From positions 3,639,501 to 3,703,500 of the forward strand of contig NZ_CP022998.1 of NCBI RefSeq assembly GCF_002277895.1: a DNA stretch of 64,000 nucleotides, given 5' to 3'. Shown here piece after piece: positions 42,280 through 54,593 of this stretch. The notes under the pieces were generated by a model. That model saw only the letters and a list, made by a program, of their open reading frames with translations. It did no database searches and was not told the DNA's origin. A program made the translations under genes and the position numbers. Numbering within the stretch: position 1 is the first letter of the stretch; the number at the start of each line of letters is the position of its first letter. Source of the DNA: Rhizobium sp. 11515TR (lineage in GTDB: Bacteria > Pseudomonadota > Alphaproteobacteria > Rhizobiales > Rhizobiaceae).

Positions 42280-44742
42280 ATGAATAACTTGACGAAGGCC
42301 GATCTCCCCGTTCCAGCCCCGCGCAGTTCCCGCCCCGAAATCCTTGCCGAAGAAATCATCGAGCGCTTGACGTACCGCATCGGCAAGGATGCGAAGGTCG
42401 CCAAGCCGCACGACTGGCTGACGGCAACGATCCTTGTCATCCGCGACCGCGTCATCGACAAATGGATCGAATCCACCCGAAAAGCCTATCAGACGGGTGC
42501 CAAGCGCGTTTACTATCTGTCACTCGAATTCCTCATCGGCCGCCTGATGCGCGACGCCATCTCCAATCTGGGCCTAATGGAGGAAATCACCAACGCTCTC
42601 GCTTCGCTGGGCGTCGATATTCGTGTCATCGCCGGCCTTGAGCCCGACGCAGCGCTCGGCAATGGCGGTCTTGGCCGTCTTGCCGCCTGTTTCATGGAAT
42701 CCATGGCTACCGTCGATGTGCCGGCCTATGGTTACGGTATTCGTTACGTGCATGGTCTCTTCCGCCAGCAGATGGCCGATGGCTGGCAAGTGGAGCTGCC
42801 GGAAACCTGGCTGGCACATGGCAATCCGTGGGAATTCGAACGCCAGGAAAGCTCCTATGAAATTGGCTTCGGCGGCGGCGTCGAGACCATCGGCGGTCAC
42901 GACGACCAGCCGCGTTACGTCTGGAAGCCGGCCGAGCGCGTCATCGCCACTGCATTCGACACGCCCGTCGTCGGCTGGCGCGGCAAGCGCGTCAACACGC
43001 TGCGCCTCTGGTCGGCGCAGCCGATCGACCCGATCCTGCTCGATGCCTTCAACGCCGGTGACCATATCGGCGCGCTGCGCGAAAGCAACAAGGCCGAAAG
43101 CCTGACCCGCGTTCTCTATCCCGCCGATGCGACGCCCGCCGGTCAGGAACTGCGCCTGCGCCAGGAATTCTTCTTCTCGTCGGCCTCGCTGCAGGACATC
43201 CTGCGCCGCCACCTGCAGCAATATGACGACCTGACCAATCTCGCCGACAAGGTTGCGATCCAGCTGAACGACACGCATCCGGCCGTGTCCGTCACGGAAA
43301 TGATGCGCCTGCTGATCGATGTCCACGGCTTCGATTTCGACAAGGCCTGGGATATCACCAGAAACACCTTCGGCTACACCAACCACACCCTGCTGCCGGA
43401 AGCGCTCGAAAGCTGGCCCGTACCGCTGTTCGAGCGGCTTTTGCCACGCCACATGCAGATCGTCTACGCCATCAACGCCAAGGTACTTTTGGAAGCGCGC
43501 AAGCTGCGCAATTTCAGCGACACCGAAATCCGCTCGATCTCACTGATCGACGAGAATGGCGATCGCCGCGTCCGCATGGGCAATCTCGCCTTCGTCGGCT
43601 CACATTCGATCAACGGCGTTTCCGCGCTTCATACCGATTTGATGAAGGTCACGGTCTTCGCCGACCTGCACAAGCTCTATCCCGATCGCATCAACAACAA
43701 GACGAACGGCATCACGCCGCGGCGCTGGCTGATGCAGTGCAATCCCGGACTGACCAATCTCGTACGCGAAACCATCGGCGACGCCTTCCTCGACGATGCG
43801 GAACAGCTGAAGCCGCTGGATCAGTTTGCCCGCGACAGCGCCTTCCAGGAGAAGTTCGCCGCCATCAAGCGTGCCAACAAGGTGCAGCTCTCCAACCTCG
43901 TCGCCAGCCGCATGGGCATCAAGCTCGACCCGAATGCGATGTTCGATATCCAGATCAAGCGCATCCATGAATACAAGCGTCAGCTTCTGAATGTCATCGA
44001 AGCGGTGGCGCTTTACGACCAGATCCGCTCGCATCCGGAACTCGACTGGCAGCCGCGCGTCAAGCTCTTCGCCGGCAAGGCGGCACCGAGCTATCACAAC
44101 GCGAAGCTCATCATCAAACTGATCAACGACGTCGCCCGCGTCATCAATAACGATCCCTCGGTGCGCGGCCTCTTGAAGGTCGTCTTCGTGCCGAACTACA
44201 ACGTCTCGCTGGCGGAAGTCATGGTTCCGGCCGCCGATCTTTCCGAGCAGATTTCGACCGCCGGCATGGAAGCCTCCGGCACCGGCAACATGAAATTCGG
44301 CCTCAACGGCGCGCTGACCATCGGCACGCTGGACGGTGCCAATGTCGAAATGCGCGACAATGTCGGCGAGGACAATATCGTCATCTTCGGACTGCGGGCC
44401 GACGAGGTCGCAAACCTGCGCAGCGACGGTCACAATCCGCGCGCCATTATCGAGCGCTCGCGCGAATTGGCTCAGGCACTTTCGGCCATTGCCTCTGGCG
44501 TCTTCTCTCCCGACGATCGCAACCGCTACGCCAGCCTGATCGACGGCATCTATAGCCACGACTGGTTCATGGTCGCCGCCGATTTCGACGCCTATGCCTC
44601 GGCACAGCGCGAAGTCGACATTCTCTGGGCCAACCCGTCGGAGTGGTACGCAAAGACGATCAACAATACCGCTCGCATGGGCTGGTTCTCCTCCGACCGG
44701 ACGATCCGTCAATACGCCAAGGAAATCTGGAGAGCCGGATGA
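42280..44742 (+). CDS. glgP: Glycogen phosphorylase
   Basis: 820 residues of the alpha-glucan phosphorylase family, which removes terminal glucose from glycogen as glucose 1-phosphate using PLP. The glucan-site blocks ALGNGGLGRLAACF, QLNDTHPA and KTNGITPRRWL and the PLP-lysine signature EASGTGNMKFGLNGALTIGTLDGANVEM (in which Lys of NMKF binds PLP) are intact. It heads the glycogen operon; glgB starts within its stop codon. ATG 42280 is preferred (GGCGAGAG lies upstream), and an in-frame ATG at 42262 is possible. The gene has no visible terminator, so the whole glg set may be one message. Confidence 0.95.
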   Translation: MNNLTKADLPVPAPRSSRPEILAEEIIERLTYRIGKDAKVAKPHDWLTATILVIRDRVIDKWIESTRKAYQTGAKRVYYLSLEFLIGRLMRDAISNLGLMEEITNALASLGVDIRVIAGLEPDAALGNGGLGRLAACFMESMATVDVPAYGYGIRYVHGLFRQQMADGWQVELPETWLAHGNPWEFERQESSYEIGFGGGVETIGGHDDQPRYVWKPAERVIATAFDTPVVGWRGKRVNTLRLWSAQPIDPILLDAFNAGDHIGALRESNKAESLTRVLYPADATPAGQELRLRQEFFFSSASLQDILRRHLQQYDDLTNLADKVAIQLNDTHPAVSVTEMMRLLIDVHGFDFDKAWDITRNTFGYTNHTLLPEALESWPVPLFERLLPRHMQIVYAINAKVLLEARKLRNFSDTEIRSISLIDENGDRRVRMGNLAFVGSHSINGVSALHTDLMKVTVFADLHKLYPDRINNKTNGITPRRWLMQCNPGLTNLVRETIGDAFLDDAEQLKPLDQFARDSAFQEKFAAIKRANKVQLSNLVASRMGIKLDPNAMFDIQIKRIHEYKRQLLNVIEAVALYDQIRSHPELDWQPRVKLFAGKAAPSYHNAKLIIKLINDVARVINNDPSVRGLLKVVFVPNYNVSLAEVMVPAADLSEQISTAGMEASGTGNMKFGLNGALTIGTLDGANVEMRDNVGEDNIVIFGLRADEVANLRSDGHNPRAIIERSRELAQALSAIASGVFSPDDRNRYASLIDGIYSHDWFMVAADFDAYASAQREVDILWANPSEWYAKTINNTARMGWFSSDRTIRQYAKEIWRAG

Positions 44743-46946
44743 AAAAGCCGAAAAAAACCGCTGACGCCACGAGCTCGAGCGATATTTCGGCAGAGGATAT
44801 TGCTGCAATTCTCGCAGGCACCCATTCCGATCCGTTTGCCGTTCTCGGCATTCACAAGACGGATGACGGCTATGTGGCCCGCTGTTTCATCCTTGGCGCG
44901 GAAGCCGTCACCGCCACGGCGCTCGACGGTTCCGTCATCGGCGAGCTCGCATGCCTCGATCCGGCAGGCTTCTTTTCCGGCGACGTCAAACTCGCCAAGC
45001 AGCAGCCGGTCCGCTATCGCGCCCGGCGCGGCGATGCAGAATGGGCAGTAACCGATCCCTACAGCTTCGGTCCGGTTCTCGGGCCGATGGACGATTACTT
45101 TGCCCGCCAGGGCACGCATCTGCGCCTGTTCGACAAGATGGGCGCTCATCCGCTGAAGCATGAAGGCGTCCAGGGCTTTCATTTCGCCGTCTGGGCGCCG
45201 AATGCGCAGCGTGTTTCCGTCGTCGGCGATTTCAACAATTGGGATGGCCGCCGGCACGTCATGCGTTTCCGCGCCGACAGCGGCATCTGGGAAATCTTCG
45301 CCCCGGATGTGCCAGCCGGGGTCGCCTACAAGTTCGAAATCCGTGGCCATGATGGCGTATTGCTGCCGCTGAAGGCCGATCCCTTTGCCCGACGCAGCGA
45401 GCTGCGCCCGAAGACGGCTTCGGTCACCGCCAACGAACTGCTTCAGGTCTGGGACGATTCGGCGCATCGCGAACATTGGGCAAGCGTCGACCAGCGCCGC
45501 CAGCCGATCTCCATCTACGAGGTGCATGCCGGTTCCTGGCAGCGCCGCGACGACGGTTCGATGCTGTCATGGGACGAGCTTGCCTCGCGCCTCATCCCCT
45601 ATTGCGTCGACATGGGCTTCACCCATATCGAATTCCTGCCGATCACCGAACACCCCTACGATCCGTCCTGGGGTTATCAGACCACGGGTCTTTACGCCCC
45701 GACGGCCCGCTTCGGCGAGCCGGAAGGCTTTGCCCGTTTCGTCAACGGCTGCCACAAGGTCGGCATCGGCGTTATCCTCGACTGGGTGCCGGCGCATTTC
45801 CCGACGGACGAACATGGCCTGCGCTGGTTCGATGGAACCGCCCTCTACGAGCACGAGGACCCGCGTAAGGGTTTTCATCCCGACTGGAACACGGCGATCT
45901 ACAATTTCGGCCGCACCGAGGTGCTCGCCTATCTGCTGAACAATGCACTCTACTGGGCAGAAAAATACCACTTGGACGGTTTGCGCGTCGATGCCGTGGC
46001 CTCCATGCTCTACCTTGACTATTCGCGCAAGCATGGCGAATGGATCCCGAACGAATATGGCGGCAACGAAAATCTCGAAGCCGTCCGCTTCCTGCAGTCG
46101 GTGAATACCCGGATCTATGGTGCGCATCCCGGCGTCATGACCATCGCCGAGGAATCGACCTCCTGGCCGAAAGTATCCCAGCCGGTTCATGAAGGCGGCC
46201 TCGGCTTCGGCTTCAAGTGGAACATGGGCTTCATGCACGATACGCTGAGCTATCTCGCCCGCGAGCCCGTGCATCGCAAATATCACCACAACGAGCTGAC
46301 CTTCGGCCTGATCTACGCCTTCTCGGAAAACTTCGTCCTGCCGCTCTCCCATGATGAGGTGGTTCACGGCAAGGGATCGCTGATCGCCAAGATGGCGGGG
46401 GACGACTGGCAGAAATTCGCCAATCTGCGCGCCTACTATGCCTTCATGTGGGGCTATCCCGGCAAAAAGCTGCTCTTCATGGGGCAGGAATTCGCACAGT
46501 GGAGCGAGTGGAGCGAGGAGCGCGCGCTTGACTGGAACCTGCTGCAGTACCGCATGCACGAAGGCATGCGTCGCCTCGTTCGCGATCTCAATTTCACCTA
46601 TCGCAGCAAGCCGGCGCTCCATGCCCGCGACTGCGAGGGCGAGGGTTTCGAATGGCTTGTCGTCGACGATTTCGAAAACTCGGTCTTCGCCTGGCTGCGC
46701 AAGGCGCCGGGCGAAAAGCCGGTTGCCGTCATCACCAATTTCACGCCAGTCTATCGAGAGAATTACACCTTGCGTCTGCCAGCTGAGGGGCGGTGGCGCG
46801 AGATATTGAACACCGATGCCGACATCTACGGCGGCAGCGGCAAGGGGAATGGCGGGCGTGTTCAGGCCGTGAATGCAGGCGGAGGCGTACATGCGATCAT
46901 AACGCTGCCTCCGCTGGCGACCATCATGCTCGAACCGGAATTCTGA
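44739..46946 (+). CDS. glgB: 1,4-alpha-glucan branching enzyme
   Basis: 735 residues of glycoside hydrolase family 13. An N-terminal carbohydrate-binding extension and a CBM48 domain ([22 protein letters not shown], about 145-165) precede the barrel. The barrel carries the catalytic set: [14 protein letters not shown] (nucleophile Asp), IAEEST (acid/base Glu) and [12 protein letters not shown] (transition-state Asp). It cuts alpha-1,4 chains and rejoins them by alpha-1,6 bonds. Its ATG overlaps the glgP stop (ATGA at 44739-44742), so translation is coupled. The frame extends upstream into glgP but without cause to use it. Confidence 0.96.
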   Translation: MKKPKKTADATSSSDISAEDIAAILAGTHSDPFAVLGIHKTDDGYVARCFILGAEAVTATALDGSVIGELACLDPAGFFSGDVKLAKQQPVRYRARRGDAEWAVTDPYSFGPVLGPMDDYFARQGTHLRLFDKMGAHPLKHEGVQGFHFAVWAPNAQRVSVVGDFNNWDGRRHVMRFRADSGIWEIFAPDVPAGVAYKFEIRGHDGVLLPLKADPFARRSELRPKTASVTANELLQVWDDSAHREHWASVDQRRQPISIYEVHAGSWQRRDDGSMLSWDELASRLIPYCVDMGFTHIEFLPITEHPYDPSWGYQTTGLYAPTARFGEPEGFARFVNGCHKVGIGVILDWVPAHFPTDEHGLRWFDGTALYEHEDPRKGFHPDWNTAIYNFGRTEVLAYLLNNALYWAEKYHLDGLRVDAVASMLYLDYSRKHGEWIPNEYGGNENLEAVRFLQSVNTRIYGAHPGVMTIAEESTSWPKVSQPVHEGGLGFGFKWNMGFMHDTLSYLAREPVHRKYHHNELTFGLIYAFSENFVLPLSHDEVVHGKGSLIAKMAGDDWQKFANLRAYYAFMWGYPGKKLLFMGQEFAQWSEWSEERALDWNLLQYRMHEGMRRLVRDLNFTYRSKPALHARDCEGEGFEWLVVDDFENSVFAWLRKAPGEKPVAVITNFTPVYRENYTLRLPAEGRWREILNTDADIYGGSGKGNGGRVQAVNAGGGVHAIITLPPLATIMLEPEF

Positions 46947-46972
46947 GATCACTACGGACAGGGAGGAATAAA

Positions 46973-48235
46973 ATGGTAGAAAAACGTTTCCAGCCGCTGG
47001 CACGCGATGCCATGGCCTACGTTCTTGCCGGGGGGCGCGGCAGCCGCCTGAAAGAACTGACCGACCGCCGTGCCAAGCCAGCCGTCTATTTCGGCGGCAA
47101 GACCCGGATCATCGATTTCGCGCTGTCAAACGCGCTCAATTCCGGCATCCGCCGCATCGGCGTCGCGACGCAATACAAGGCCCATTCGCTGATCCGCCAC
47201 ATGCAGCGCGGCTGGAACTTCTTCCGTCCCGAACGAAACGAAAGCTTCGATATCCTGCCGGCCTCGCAGCGCGTTTCTGAAACGCAGTGGTATGAGGGCA
47301 CCGCAGACGCCGTCTATCAGAACATCGACATCATCGAGCCCTATGGTCCGGAATACATGGTCATCCTCGCCGGCGACCACATCTACAAAATGGACTACGA
47401 ATGGATGCTGCAGCAGCACGTCGATTCCGGCGCTGACGTCACCATCGGCTGCCTGGAAGTGCCACGCATGGAAGCTGTCGGCTTCGGCGTCATGCATGTC
47501 GACGAAAAAGACCAGATTATCGACTTCGTCGAAAAGCCAGCCGATCCGCCCGGCATCCCTGGCAATCCGGACTTCGCGCTCGCTTCGATGGGGATCTACG
47601 TCTTCCATACGAAATTCCTGATCGAATGCCTGAAGCGCGATGCGGCCGATCCGAATTCCAGCCGCGATTTCGGCAAGGACATCATTCCCTACATCGTCAA
47701 GAACGGCAAAGCCGTCGCCCATCGCTTCACACAGTCCTGCGTCCGCTCCGATTTCGAGCGCGAAGCCTATTGGCGCGACGTCGGCACAATCGATGCCTAT
47801 TGGCAGGCCAACATCGACCTGACCGCCGTGGTGCCGGAACTCGACATCTACGACAAGTCCTGGCCGATCTGGACCTATGCGGAAATCAGCCCGCCGGCCA
47901 AGTTCGTTCACGACGACGAGGACCGCCGCGGTTCGGCAGTCTCCTCCGTCGTTGCCGGCGATTGCATCATTTCCGGTGCCAGCCTCTACAATAGCCTGCT
48001 CTTCACCGGTGTCCGCGCCAATTCCTACTCCAAGCTGGAGGGCGCAGTCGTGCTGCCGAGCGTCAAGATCGGCCGCCGGGCTCAGCTCAAGAATGTCGTC
48101 ATCGACCACGGCGTCACCATTCCCGAGGGTCTGGTGGTCGGTGAAGATCCGGAACTGGATGCCAAACGCTGGCGCCGCACGGAGAGCGGCATCTGCCTGA
48201 TCACCCAGTCGATGATCGACAAGCTGGATCTGTAA
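46973..48235 (+). CDS. glgC: Glucose-1-phosphate adenylyltransferase
   Basis: 420 residues, the ADP-glucose pyrophosphorylase that commits glucose 1-phosphate to glycogen. The N-terminal pyrophosphorylase signature [23 protein letters not shown], the substrate block [10 protein letters not shown] and the C-terminal left-handed beta-helix ([15 protein letters not shown]) are present. The Arg/Lys at the N-terminal region and the Lys of the C-terminal part are sites where the enzyme's allosteric activators (fructose 6-phosphate and pyruvate in this group) act, known of the family. GGGAGG (46961-46966) sits 6 bases before the ATG at 46973. It is third in the operon. Confidence 0.97.
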   Translation: MVEKRFQPLARDAMAYVLAGGRGSRLKELTDRRAKPAVYFGGKTRIIDFALSNALNSGIRRIGVATQYKAHSLIRHMQRGWNFFRPERNESFDILPASQRVSETQWYEGTADAVYQNIDIIEPYGPEYMVILAGDHIYKMDYEWMLQQHVDSGADVTIGCLEVPRMEAVGFGVMHVDEKDQIIDFVEKPADPPGIPGNPDFALASMGIYVFHTKFLIECLKRDAADPNSSRDFGKDIIPYIVKNGKAVAHRFTQSCVRSDFEREAYWRDVGTIDAYWQANIDLTAVVPELDIYDKSWPIWTYAEISPPAKFVHDDEDRRGSAVSSVVAGDCIISGASLYNSLLFTGVRANSYSKLEGAVVLPSVKIGRRAQLKNVVIDHGVTIPEGLVVGEDPELDAKRWRRTESGICLITQSMIDKLDL

Positions 48236-48238
48236 CCT

Positions 48239-51314
<3,076 letters not shown>

Positions 51315-51330
51315 CGGCATTTTTGCAGAG

Positions 51331-51454
51331 CCCCCTCACCCTGCCCTCTCCCCGAGGGGAGAGGAGATTGTGCCATAAGGACCTTCTTCCCTCGGGGAGA
51401 AGGTGGATTTCGGTGATTGAGCAGAGCGAAATCGCCGAAAGACGGATGAGGGGG
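51331..51454. repeat. RIME-like palindromic intergenic element between pgm and glgX
   Basis: A 124-base element bounded by CCCCCTCA (51331-51338) and TGAGGGGG (51447-51454). Inside are a perfect stem CCTCTCCCC (51345-51353)/GGGGAGAGG (51356-51364), a second, CCTTCT../..AGAAGG (51382-51402), and a third, TTTCGGTGATT../..AATCGCCGAAA (about 51408-51441). The sequence is of the type I know as RIME/palindromic mosaic repeat, scattered through Rhizobium chromosomes. It lies within the glg transcription unit and could cleave, stabilise or attenuate the message between pgm and glgX. Confidence 0.85.
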
Positions 51455-51522
51455 TTATCCGGGAACGACGGCAAATTGCATCACCTTCGTTCCAACGTCC
51501 GAAAATGGAAAGCCCGCGAGAC

Positions 51523-53493
51523 ATGTCCGAACCGACAACCCGCTGCCTTGGCGCCACCCCCACCGACTCGGGTGTCGAATTTGCTGTCTATTCCAGACAC
51601 GCCGAGCAGATAGACCTCTGTCTGTTCGACGCCGAGGGCCACAAGGAAATCGCGCGGCTTCCGCTCACACGCGACGGCGATGAGCATCGCCTTTTCGTCA
51701 AGGACGCAAGGGAAGGCGCGCGCTATGGCCTGCGCGCCCATGGCGCCTATGATCCTGATCACGGCCTGTGGTTCGACCCATCCAAGCTGTTGGTCGATCC
51801 CTACGCCAGGGAGCTCGATCGGGCGTTTCGTTACGATCCACGACTGGGTGTCTTCGGTGCCGATACGCAGGATCTGATGCCCAAGGCGATCGTCTCGCGC
51901 GATGTCGCCGTCAAGCCGACCAAACCTCTGTTTCAGCCAGGCGGCCTGATCTACGAAATTGCCGTCAAACCCTTCACCATGCTGCATCCGGATGTGCCGG
52001 CTGAGAAGCGGGGCACGTTCGGCGCCCTCGCCCATCCCGCCATCATCGCCCATCTCAAGCGCCTCCAGGTCGGCGCCGTCGAGCTGATGCCGATCACCGC
52101 GTGGATCGACGAACGGCACCTGCCGCCGCTCGGCCTCACCAATGGCTGGGGTTACAATCCGGTCGCCTTCATGGCGCTCGACCCGCGCCTCGTCCCCGGC
52201 GGCATGAAGGAGCTGCGCGAGACGGTCGCTGCCCTTCACGCCGAAGGCATCGCGGTCATTCTTGATCTCGTCTTTAACCATACCGGCGAGAGCGACCGCC
52301 TAGGCCCGACGCTATCTCTGCGCGGCCTCGACAACCCCACTTATTTCCGCCACCTGCCGGACCAGCCCGGAACGCTGGTCAACGATACCGGCACGGGGAA
52401 CACCGTTGCATGCGATCAGCCGGCGACCCGCAAGCTCATCATCGATACCCTGCGCCATTTCGTGCAGAATGCTGGCATCGACGGCTTCCGCTTCGATCTC
52501 GCCACCGTACTGGGGCGCAACGGCAAGGGCTTCGATCCCGAAAGCATGACGCTTCGCACCATGCTCGCGGACGAGGTGCTGCAGGATCGGATCATGATCG
52601 CCGAACCCTGGGATATCGGTTCCGGCGGCTATCAGCTCGGGAATTTCCCGGCACCCTTTCTCGAATGGAACGACCGCGCCCGCGACGATCTGCGCCGCTT
52701 CTGGCGCGGCGATGCCGGCATCGGCGATCTGGCAACGATCCTTGCCGGCTCTTCGTCCATCTTCGGCCGTGACGGGCGCACGCAGACGCGCAGCGTCAAC
52801 TTTCTCGCCGCCCATGACGGCTTCACACTGATGGACATCGTTTCCTACGAGAACAAACACAATGAGGCCAATGGCGAGAACAATCGCGATGGCCACAACG
52901 AGAACTTCTCCTGGAACAACGGCGTCGAAGGCAAAACGGACGATCCGTCGATCCAGCGCAAGCGCCGCGCCGATATCGAAGCCATGCTGTCGACGCTCTT
53001 TGCCACGCGCGGCGCTATCATGCTGACGGCAGGCGACGAAGGCGGGCGCAGCCAGCAAGGCAACAACAACGCCTACTGCCAAGACAATGCCATCACCTGG
53101 ATGGACTGGAAGACGCTGGACGAGGAACTGATCGGCCATACTGCCTGGCTCGCTGGTCTGCGCCACCGTTTTACCGCCTTTGGCGACATGAATTTCTTCC
53201 GCGGCGATGGTGACGTGCTTTGGTTCTCCGGCGCAGGGACGCCGATGACGGTGCCGGATTGGGAAGCGCCCGGAGCGGCCGTGCTTGGCATGACGCTACA
53301 AACAGAGGATCGTGCAACGCACCGATCGACGCGGCTCGCCATAGTCTTCAATCGCGCAGCAGACGAACGCGCCGTCATATTGCCGGCTTCCGAGAGCGGC
53401 GGCTGGTCTGTATTGACGACAGCAGGCGAAACGCCAGCCGGAGAGCAGATCGCCATTCCCGCCCGCTCTGTCGCCTTCCTTCTGGAAAACTGA
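51523..53493 (+). CDS. glgX: Glycogen debranching enzyme (isoamylase type)
   Basis: 656 residues of glycoside hydrolase family 13, subfamily 11. An N-terminal CBM48 domain (about 1-110, CLGATPTDSGVEFAVYSRHA) leads to the barrel with VILDLVFNHTGE (region I), FRFDLATVLGR (nucleophile Asp), IAEPWD (acid/base Glu) and FLAAHDGFTL (transition-state Asp). A C-terminal beta domain follows. It removes alpha-1,6 branches left by GlgP. The ATG at 51523 is chosen over an in-frame one at 51505 because neither has a strong site and the domain starts right after 51523. It lies 208 bases after pgm with the repeat between; whether it is on the same message is open. Confidence 0.94.
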   Translation: MSEPTTRCLGATPTDSGVEFAVYSRHAEQIDLCLFDAEGHKEIARLPLTRDGDEHRLFVKDAREGARYGLRAHGAYDPDHGLWFDPSKLLVDPYARELDRAFRYDPRLGVFGADTQDLMPKAIVSRDVAVKPTKPLFQPGGLIYEIAVKPFTMLHPDVPAEKRGTFGALAHPAIIAHLKRLQVGAVELMPITAWIDERHLPPLGLTNGWGYNPVAFMALDPRLVPGGMKELRETVAALHAEGIAVILDLVFNHTGESDRLGPTLSLRGLDNPTYFRHLPDQPGTLVNDTGTGNTVACDQPATRKLIIDTLRHFVQNAGIDGFRFDLATVLGRNGKGFDPESMTLRTMLADEVLQDRIMIAEPWDIGSGGYQLGNFPAPFLEWNDRARDDLRRFWRGDAGIGDLATILAGSSSIFGRDGRTQTRSVNFLAAHDGFTLMDIVSYENKHNEANGENNRDGHNENFSWNNGVEGKTDDPSIQRKRRADIEAMLSTLFATRGAIMLTAGDEGGRSQQGNNNAYCQDNAITWMDWKTLDEELIGHTAWLAGLRHRFTAFGDMNFFRGDGDVLWFSGAGTPMTVPDWEAPGAAVLGMTLQTEDRATHRSTRLAIVFNRAADERAVILPASESGGWSVLTTAGETPAGEQIAIPARSVAFLLEN

Positions 53494-53559
53494 GGCGGTT
53501 GCACTTTCAATCCCGATTCGCCAGAAAGGGCTCTGACGACACAGACTGACGAGGACGGC

Positions 53560-54048
53560 ATGCCCGGCGAAATTTCGCTTGTTGAGATCATGAAGCTTGC
53601 GGGAACGGAAATCGGCGTTTCCGACTGGATCACAGTCGACCAGACGATGATCGACACTTTTGCCGATGCGACGCTCGATCACCAGTTCATCCACGTCGAT
53701 CCCGAACGCGCCAAGGCGGAAACGCCCTATGGCGGCACCATCGCCCACGGCTTCCTGACGCTCTCGCTGCTTTCAGCGATGAACTACAGCGCGTTGCCGA
53801 AAATCCACGAACAGACCCTGGGCATCAATTACGGCTTCGAGAAGATCCGCTTCATGTCCCCGGTCAAATGCGGCGCACGGGTGCGAGGACGTTTCACACT
53901 CGCCGAAACGCGGCTGCGTGGCGCCAATATGCTGATGCTGACTTATGACGTGACGGTCGAGATCGAAAACGAACGCAAGCCGGCACTGACTGCGACATGG
54001 ACGACCATATCGCAGTTCGACCCGAAGGATCGGCCGGAAGAGGGTTAA
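53560..54048 (+). CDS. MaoC-like (NodN-type) enoyl hydratase
   Basis: 162 residues of the single hot-dog MaoC dehydratase family. The signature DWITVDQTMIDTFADATLDHQFIHVDPERA holds the catalytic Asp and His (the D-x(4)-H type pair in ATLDHQFIH), and GGTIAHGFLTLSLL is the conserved helix. It is predicted to hydrate or dehydrate (R)-3-hydroxyacyl thioesters in the cytoplasm; related rhizobial proteins are called NodN. Substrate unknown. GAGGA precedes the ATG at 53560. Its stop codon overlaps that of the convergent soxG by two bases (TAA shared on opposite strands, 54045-54048). Confidence 0.92.
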   Translation: MPGEISLVEIMKLAGTEIGVSDWITVDQTMIDTFADATLDHQFIHVDPERAKAETPYGGTIAHGFLTLSLLSAMNYSALPKIHEQTLGINYGFEKIRFMSPVKCGARVRGRFTLAETRLRGANMLMLTYDVTVEIENERKPALTATWTTISQFDPKDRPEEG

Positions 54049-54593
54049 AGACCCGCATCCTCCGCACCCTCGGCCAACAGGCCGAAAGCATAATCGGAGA
54101 AGGAGCGCCAAACCTCGACGCGGAATGTCTCCTCGTCGAGCCGCAGGATCACCACTTCCGCCTTGCCGAGCAGTGTGCGCGAGCAGGCGCTGACGGGGAA
54201 TGCGCTCAGCGACACGTCCTGCGGGCAGCCGGCGGCAAGCGTCGCTTCCGCGCCTGGGCCGGACACGATGATGGCTGTATTGCGATGCGAGACATCGGTC
54301 GCCGAGTGCAACACGCCAGACGATCCAGCCACTCCGACCAGCTCGGCACCGCTTTCGTCGATGACAAGCCATTCGTCCGGGCCGAGCCACAGGACATGAC
54401 GCCCATTGCCGCTGGCCGAAGTCTTCGGCCGGGTCGGCAGTTCCAGGCCAAGCGCCTGCGAAAGAGCGCCGACGGAATCGGCGGGCGCGCGCAGCGAAAT
54501 GCGGCTTGCGGGGGCTGCGGGCGTCAACCGAACGGTCGAGGAGCCGCCGTGGCGACCGGCGAGCGGCAGTTTGCGGGTAGCGAGATCAGCCAT
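54045..54593 (-). CDS. soxG: Sarcosine oxidase gamma subunit
   Basis: 182 residues of the SoxG family, the small gamma subunit of heterotetrameric sarcosine oxidase, which has a fold related to part of the GcvT-like aminomethyltransferase and holds the assembly together. Recognisable blocks: WLGPDEWLVID, VSHRNTAIIVSGPGA, LAAGCPQDVSL and the C-terminal FRVEVWRSFSDYAFGLL. Its ATG (54593-54591) overlaps the soxA stop by 8 bases (ATGGCTGA), so it is translated after soxA. Last gene of the operon. Confidence 0.92.
   Translation of the reverse strand: MADLATRKLPLAGRHGGSSTVRLTPAAPASRISLRAPADSVGALSQALGLELPTRPKTSASGNGRHVLWLGPDEWLVIDESGAELVGVAGSSGVLHSATDVSHRNTAIIVSGPGAEATLAAGCPQDVSLSAFPVSACSRTLLGKAEVVILRLDEETFRVEVWRSFSDYAFGLLAEGAEDAGL

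Noticed and set aside
45567..47003. 478-codon frame on the - strand opposite glgB
   Set aside because: Shadow of glgB; no recognisable domain and it would span the glgB/glgC junction.
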